A stretch of DNA of 6,663 nucleotides from assembly GCA_900554945.1 (NCBI GenBank), contig USJN01000088.1, positions 1 through 6,663 on the forward strand, given 5' to 3'. Made by a program: the position numbers and the translations under genes. The stretch comes from an uncultured Coriobacteriaceae bacterium (GTDB lineage: Bacteria > Actinomycetota > Coriobacteriia > Coriobacteriales > Eggerthellaceae). Under the pieces are notes generated by a model. That model searched no databases. It was given only the letters and a program-made list of their open reading frames with translations, and was not told where the DNA came from. Below, one piece after another: positions 4,459 to 6,663 of the stretch; the stretch's first letter is position 1; every line of letters starts with the position of its first letter.

Positions 4459-6372
4459 ATGAACAAAAAGCAGATCAAATGGCGCAACCGCATCATCGTC
4501 GCGCTCGTCATCTTCTTCATCGTCTTCGCGGCAACGGAGTTCCTCCCGCTTGACGCGTGGCTCGGCAGCGAAACGAACGCCGTCTACCTCGAGTTCGCGC
4601 TCTTCCTCATCCCCTACCTCATCGCTGGCTACGACGTCGTCATCAAAGCCGTCAAGAACATCGGCCACGGCCAGGTCTTCGACGAGAACCTCCTCATAAC
4701 CATCGCGACCGTCGGCGCGTTTGCCATGGTGTTTTTCCCTGAAACGGGGCCGCACATGGCCGAAGGTGCCGCGGTCATGCTGTTCTACCAGGTGGGTGAG
4801 CTATTCCAAAGCTACGCCGTCGGCAAAAGCCGCAAGTCCATCGCCGATATGATGGACATCGCGCCCGACTACGCGAACATCATGCAGGACGGCGAGCTTG
4901 TCGAGGTCGACCCTGACGAGGTGGAAGTCGGCGACGAGATCGTCGTGAAGGCGGGCGAGCGCATCCCCATCGATGGCGTTATTGTGAAAGGCGCGTCCCA
5001 GCTCGACACCGCGGCGCTCACTGGCGAGGCTGTCCCGCGCGTCGTCAAGGAGGGCGCCGAGGTGTTCTCCGGCTGCGTGAACCTGACCGGCGTGCTCACC
5101 ATCCGCACGACAAAACCCTTCGGCGAATCGACGGTCAGCCGCATCCTTGAACTTGTCGAGAACGCCTCGGAGAAGAAGGCGCGCACCGAAAACTTCATCA
5201 CGCGCTTCGCCCGCTACTACACGCCGATTGTCGTCATCGTGGCACTGATTCTCGCCGTCGTCCCGCCGCTTCTCGGCGCAGGCGCTTGGTCGGACTGGAT
5301 CTTGCGCGGGCTCACGTTCCTTGTCGTGAGCTGCCCCTGCGCGCTCGTCATCTCCGTGCCGCTGTCGTTTTTCGGCGGCATCGGCGGCGCCTCGAAGTGC
5401 GGTATCCTTGTGAAGGGGTCTAACTATCTCGAGACCCTCGCCAAGGCCGAGACCGTCGTCTTCGACAAGACGGGCACGCTCACCAACGGCACCTTCAACG
5501 TCGTCGCCGTCCATGCGGAGGCGGGCGTCGACCCCGATCTCGTCCTTTCCTTCGCAGCATATGCCGAGACGTACTCCGACCATCCCATCGCGCTGTCGGT
5601 GAAGGCCGCCTACACGGGCGAGATCGACCGCGCGCGCATCAAAGACGTCAAGGAAGAAAGTGGGCATGGCGTTCGCGCCCAAGTCGACGAGCACATCGTC
5701 GCCGTCGGTAACGAGAAGCTCATGATGGCAGACAACATCGCCTGGCACGAGTGCGAGCTTACGGGAACCATCCTGCACGTCTCGCTCGACGGTTCCTACA
5801 TCGGCCACATCGTCATCGCCGACGTCGTGAAGGACGACGCCGCGGAGGCCATCGCAAGCTTGAAGGCGGCCGGAGTGAAGCGCACCGTCATGCTCACCGG
5901 CGACCGCGAAGACGTTGCGCGCGCCGTCGCCGAGAAGCTCGGAATCGACAAATACCGCGCCTCGCTTCTCCCGCAGAACAAGGTCGAGGAAGTCGAGCGG
6001 CTCATCAGCGGCACATCGAGCAAGGGCACGCTCGCGTTCGTGGGCGACGGCATCAACGACGCGCCGGTGCTCACGCGCGCCGATATCGGCATCGCCATGG
6101 GGGCGATGGGCTCGGATGCCGCCATCGAGGCCGCCGACATCGTGCTCATGGACGACAAGCCCTCCAACATCGCACGCGCCATTCGCATCGCGCGTAAGAC
6201 GATGAGCATCGCCTGGCAGAACATCATCTTCGCACTGGGAGTGAAGCTCATCGTGCTCATCTTGGCTGCGCTCGGCATCGCCAACATGTGGCTCGCCGTG
6301 TTCGCCGACGTGGGCGTCGCTATCATCGCCATCCTAAACGCGATGCGCTGCATGAGCGTAAAGAACCTTTAG
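4459..6372 (+). CDS. cadA: P1B-2-type Zn/Cd/Pb-exporting P-type ATPase without N-terminal HMA domain
   Basis: The 637-residue inner-membrane pump uses ATP to export divalent soft metals. Only about nine residues, basic (MNKKQIKWRN), precede the first membrane helix. Helices run at about 10-29, 41-66, 77-93, 101-121, 253-272, 280-310, 585-606 and 609-628, the full set of eight for this class. The actuator-domain motif is TGE (188-190). The transport motif is Cys292-Pro-Cys294. The phosphorylation site is Asp336 in DKTGT, and the nucleotide domain has His375-Pro376, TGDRED (480-485) and GDGINDAP (529-536). Lys596 in helix 7 and Asp617 in helix 8 (FADVG) match the conserved K/D pair of the P1B-2 zinc/cadmium pumps, which argues against copper. 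ATG 4459 is chosen because the hydrophobic segment starts at once; the ribosome site is modest (ACAGG, ten bases upstream). The frame is open further upstream, but that part reads the HMA gene out of frame. Confidence 0.94.
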   Translation: MNKKQIKWRNRIIVALVIFFIVFAATEFLPLDAWLGSETNAVYLEFALFLIPYLIAGYDVVIKAVKNIGHGQVFDENLLITIATVGAFAMVFFPETGPHMAEGAAVMLFYQVGELFQSYAVGKSRKSIADMMDIAPDYANIMQDGELVEVDPDEVEVGDEIVVKAGERIPIDGVIVKGASQLDTAALTGEAVPRVVKEGAEVFSGCVNLTGVLTIRTTKPFGESTVSRILELVENASEKKARTENFITRFARYYTPIVVIVALILAVVPPLLGAGAWSDWILRGLTFLVVSCPCALVISVPLSFFGGIGGASKCGILVKGSNYLETLAKAETVVFDKTGTLTNGTFNVVAVHAEAGVDPDLVLSFAAYAETYSDHPIALSVKAAYTGEIDRARIKDVKEESGHGVRAQVDEHIVAVGNEKLMMADNIAWHECELTGTILHVSLDGSYIGHIVIADVVKDDAAEAIASLKAAGVKRTVMLTGDREDVARAVAEKLGIDKYRASLLPQNKVEEVERLISGTSSKGTLAFVGDGINDAPVLTRADIGIAMGAMGSDAAIEAADIVLMDDKPSNIARAIRIARKTMSIAWQNIIFALGVKLIVLILAALGIANMWLAVFADVGVAIIAILNAMRCMSVKNL

Positions 6373-6398
6373 GAGCCAAAGCAGTTCAGCAGCGCAAC

Positions 6399-6433
6399 CA
6401 GGCGCGGGTACCCTCGGGGGCATCCCGCGCCTG
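6399..6433. terminator. GC-rich hairpin between convergent genes, possible bidirectional terminator
   Basis: CAGGCGCGGG (6399-6408) is perfectly inverted as CCCGCGCCTG (6424-6433) around a 15-base loop that can itself pair CCC with GGG. It lies 26 bases after the pump stop and just beyond the stop of the convergent gene, the usual place for a shared terminator. Neither side has a T-run, so it is not a classic intrinsic terminator. It could act in a GC-rich organism or simply protect 3' ends. Confidence 0.55.
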
Positions 6434-6438
6434 CAAAG

Positions 6439-6663
6439 TTATCCCTTAGTCTGAGCGCCCTTGAGCTCGAACGGCATCGGGTCGTCCTGCCCGCGCCAGT
6501 TCGCAACATCGAACTGGCAAGTCCAGTGCCCCACTGCACGTATGGCGAGGGCGCAGGCCAACACGCCGAGAAACGCTGCGAGCAGAGCGATCGCCAAAGC
6601 GACCAGTATCAAAATCATCGCTGCCGCCACGATGAGCAAGAACGAGGCGTCGTTCGCAGAAGC
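6439..6663 (-). CDS. Unrecognised membrane-anchored protein, C-terminal part (5' end outside window)
   Basis: The minus-strand frame is open from the window edge to TAA 6441-6439, giving 74 visible codons. A hydrophobic stretch of roughly 37 residues rich in Ala, Leu, Ile and Val (from FLLIVAAAM to ACALAIRAVG) makes one long or two closely spaced membrane helices. A polar tail of about 29 residues follows (beginning HWTCQFDVANW), with a single Cys and two Trp. Possible internal starts (TTG 6639, and an ATG a few codons further on) have no good ribosome site, so the gene most likely begins beyond the window, although a small membrane protein cannot be excluded. No family is recognised. It converges on the pump gene and does not belong to that operon. 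Confidence 0.55.
   Translation of the reverse strand, partial: ASANDASFLLIVAAAMILILVALAIALLAAFLGVLACALAIRAVGHWTCQFDVANWRGQDDPMPFELKGAQTKG

Noticed and set aside
4801..5808. Antisense 335-codon open frame within the pump gene
   Set aside because: It is a mirror of the strongly supported ATPase frame, rich in Asp/Arg/Gly/Val/His, with no recognisable motif.

Overview
The window is GC-rich with strong G/C third-position bias, GTG as well as ATG starts, and clear GGAGG-type ribosome sites. Together with the gene set (GuaA, an ArsR sensor, a free HMA protein, a CadA-type ATPase), this suggests a high-GC Gram-positive bacterium, most plausibly an actinobacterium of the Coriobacteriia/Eggerthellaceae type. 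That placement is inference from composition and remembered gene arrangements. No rRNA, tRNA, CRISPR array or insertion sequence was seen.

Left half, minus strand (read from 3375 down to 1): a single-domain rhodanese (2998-3375), a tyrosine/dual-specificity phosphatase with a GKDR-type P-loop (1948-2823), GMP synthase guaA (141-1745, GTG start), and the first 46 codons of an unrecognised gene (1-138) that starts two bases after the guaA stop and shares its ribosome site with the guaA 3' end. Gaps of 174 and 202 bases separate the first three genes. The second gap carries a perfect 9-bp inverted repeat (1864-1883) resembling small dispersed palindromic repeats. The three complete genes are therefore co-oriented, but they are not obviously one operon.

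Right half, plus strand (3613-6372): a compact heavy-metal efflux operon. A near-consensus sigma-A-type promoter (TTGACA, 16 bp, TATACT) runs into an ArsR/SmtB-type operator with several related half-sites. Three genes follow: a metal sensor with both an N-terminal cysteine cluster and a complete alpha-5 D-x-H...H-x-x-E site; a 72-residue free-standing HMA metal-binding protein; and a 637-residue P1B-2 (Zn/Cd/Pb) ATPase that lacks any N-terminal HMA domain. The likely logic is that metal binding releases the sensor from the operator, and the HMA protein and pump are then made together for export of divalent soft metals. The rhodanese is transcribed divergently from this operon across a 326-base intergenic region.

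Right edge: a convergent, partial minus-strand gene for a membrane-anchored protein (6439-6663), separated from the pump gene by a 10-bp GC-rich hairpin. I do not see a wholly new system. The most interesting points are the metal-binding domain encoded apart from its pump, the dual-site sensor, the multi-half-site operator, and the small gene coupled to guaA.
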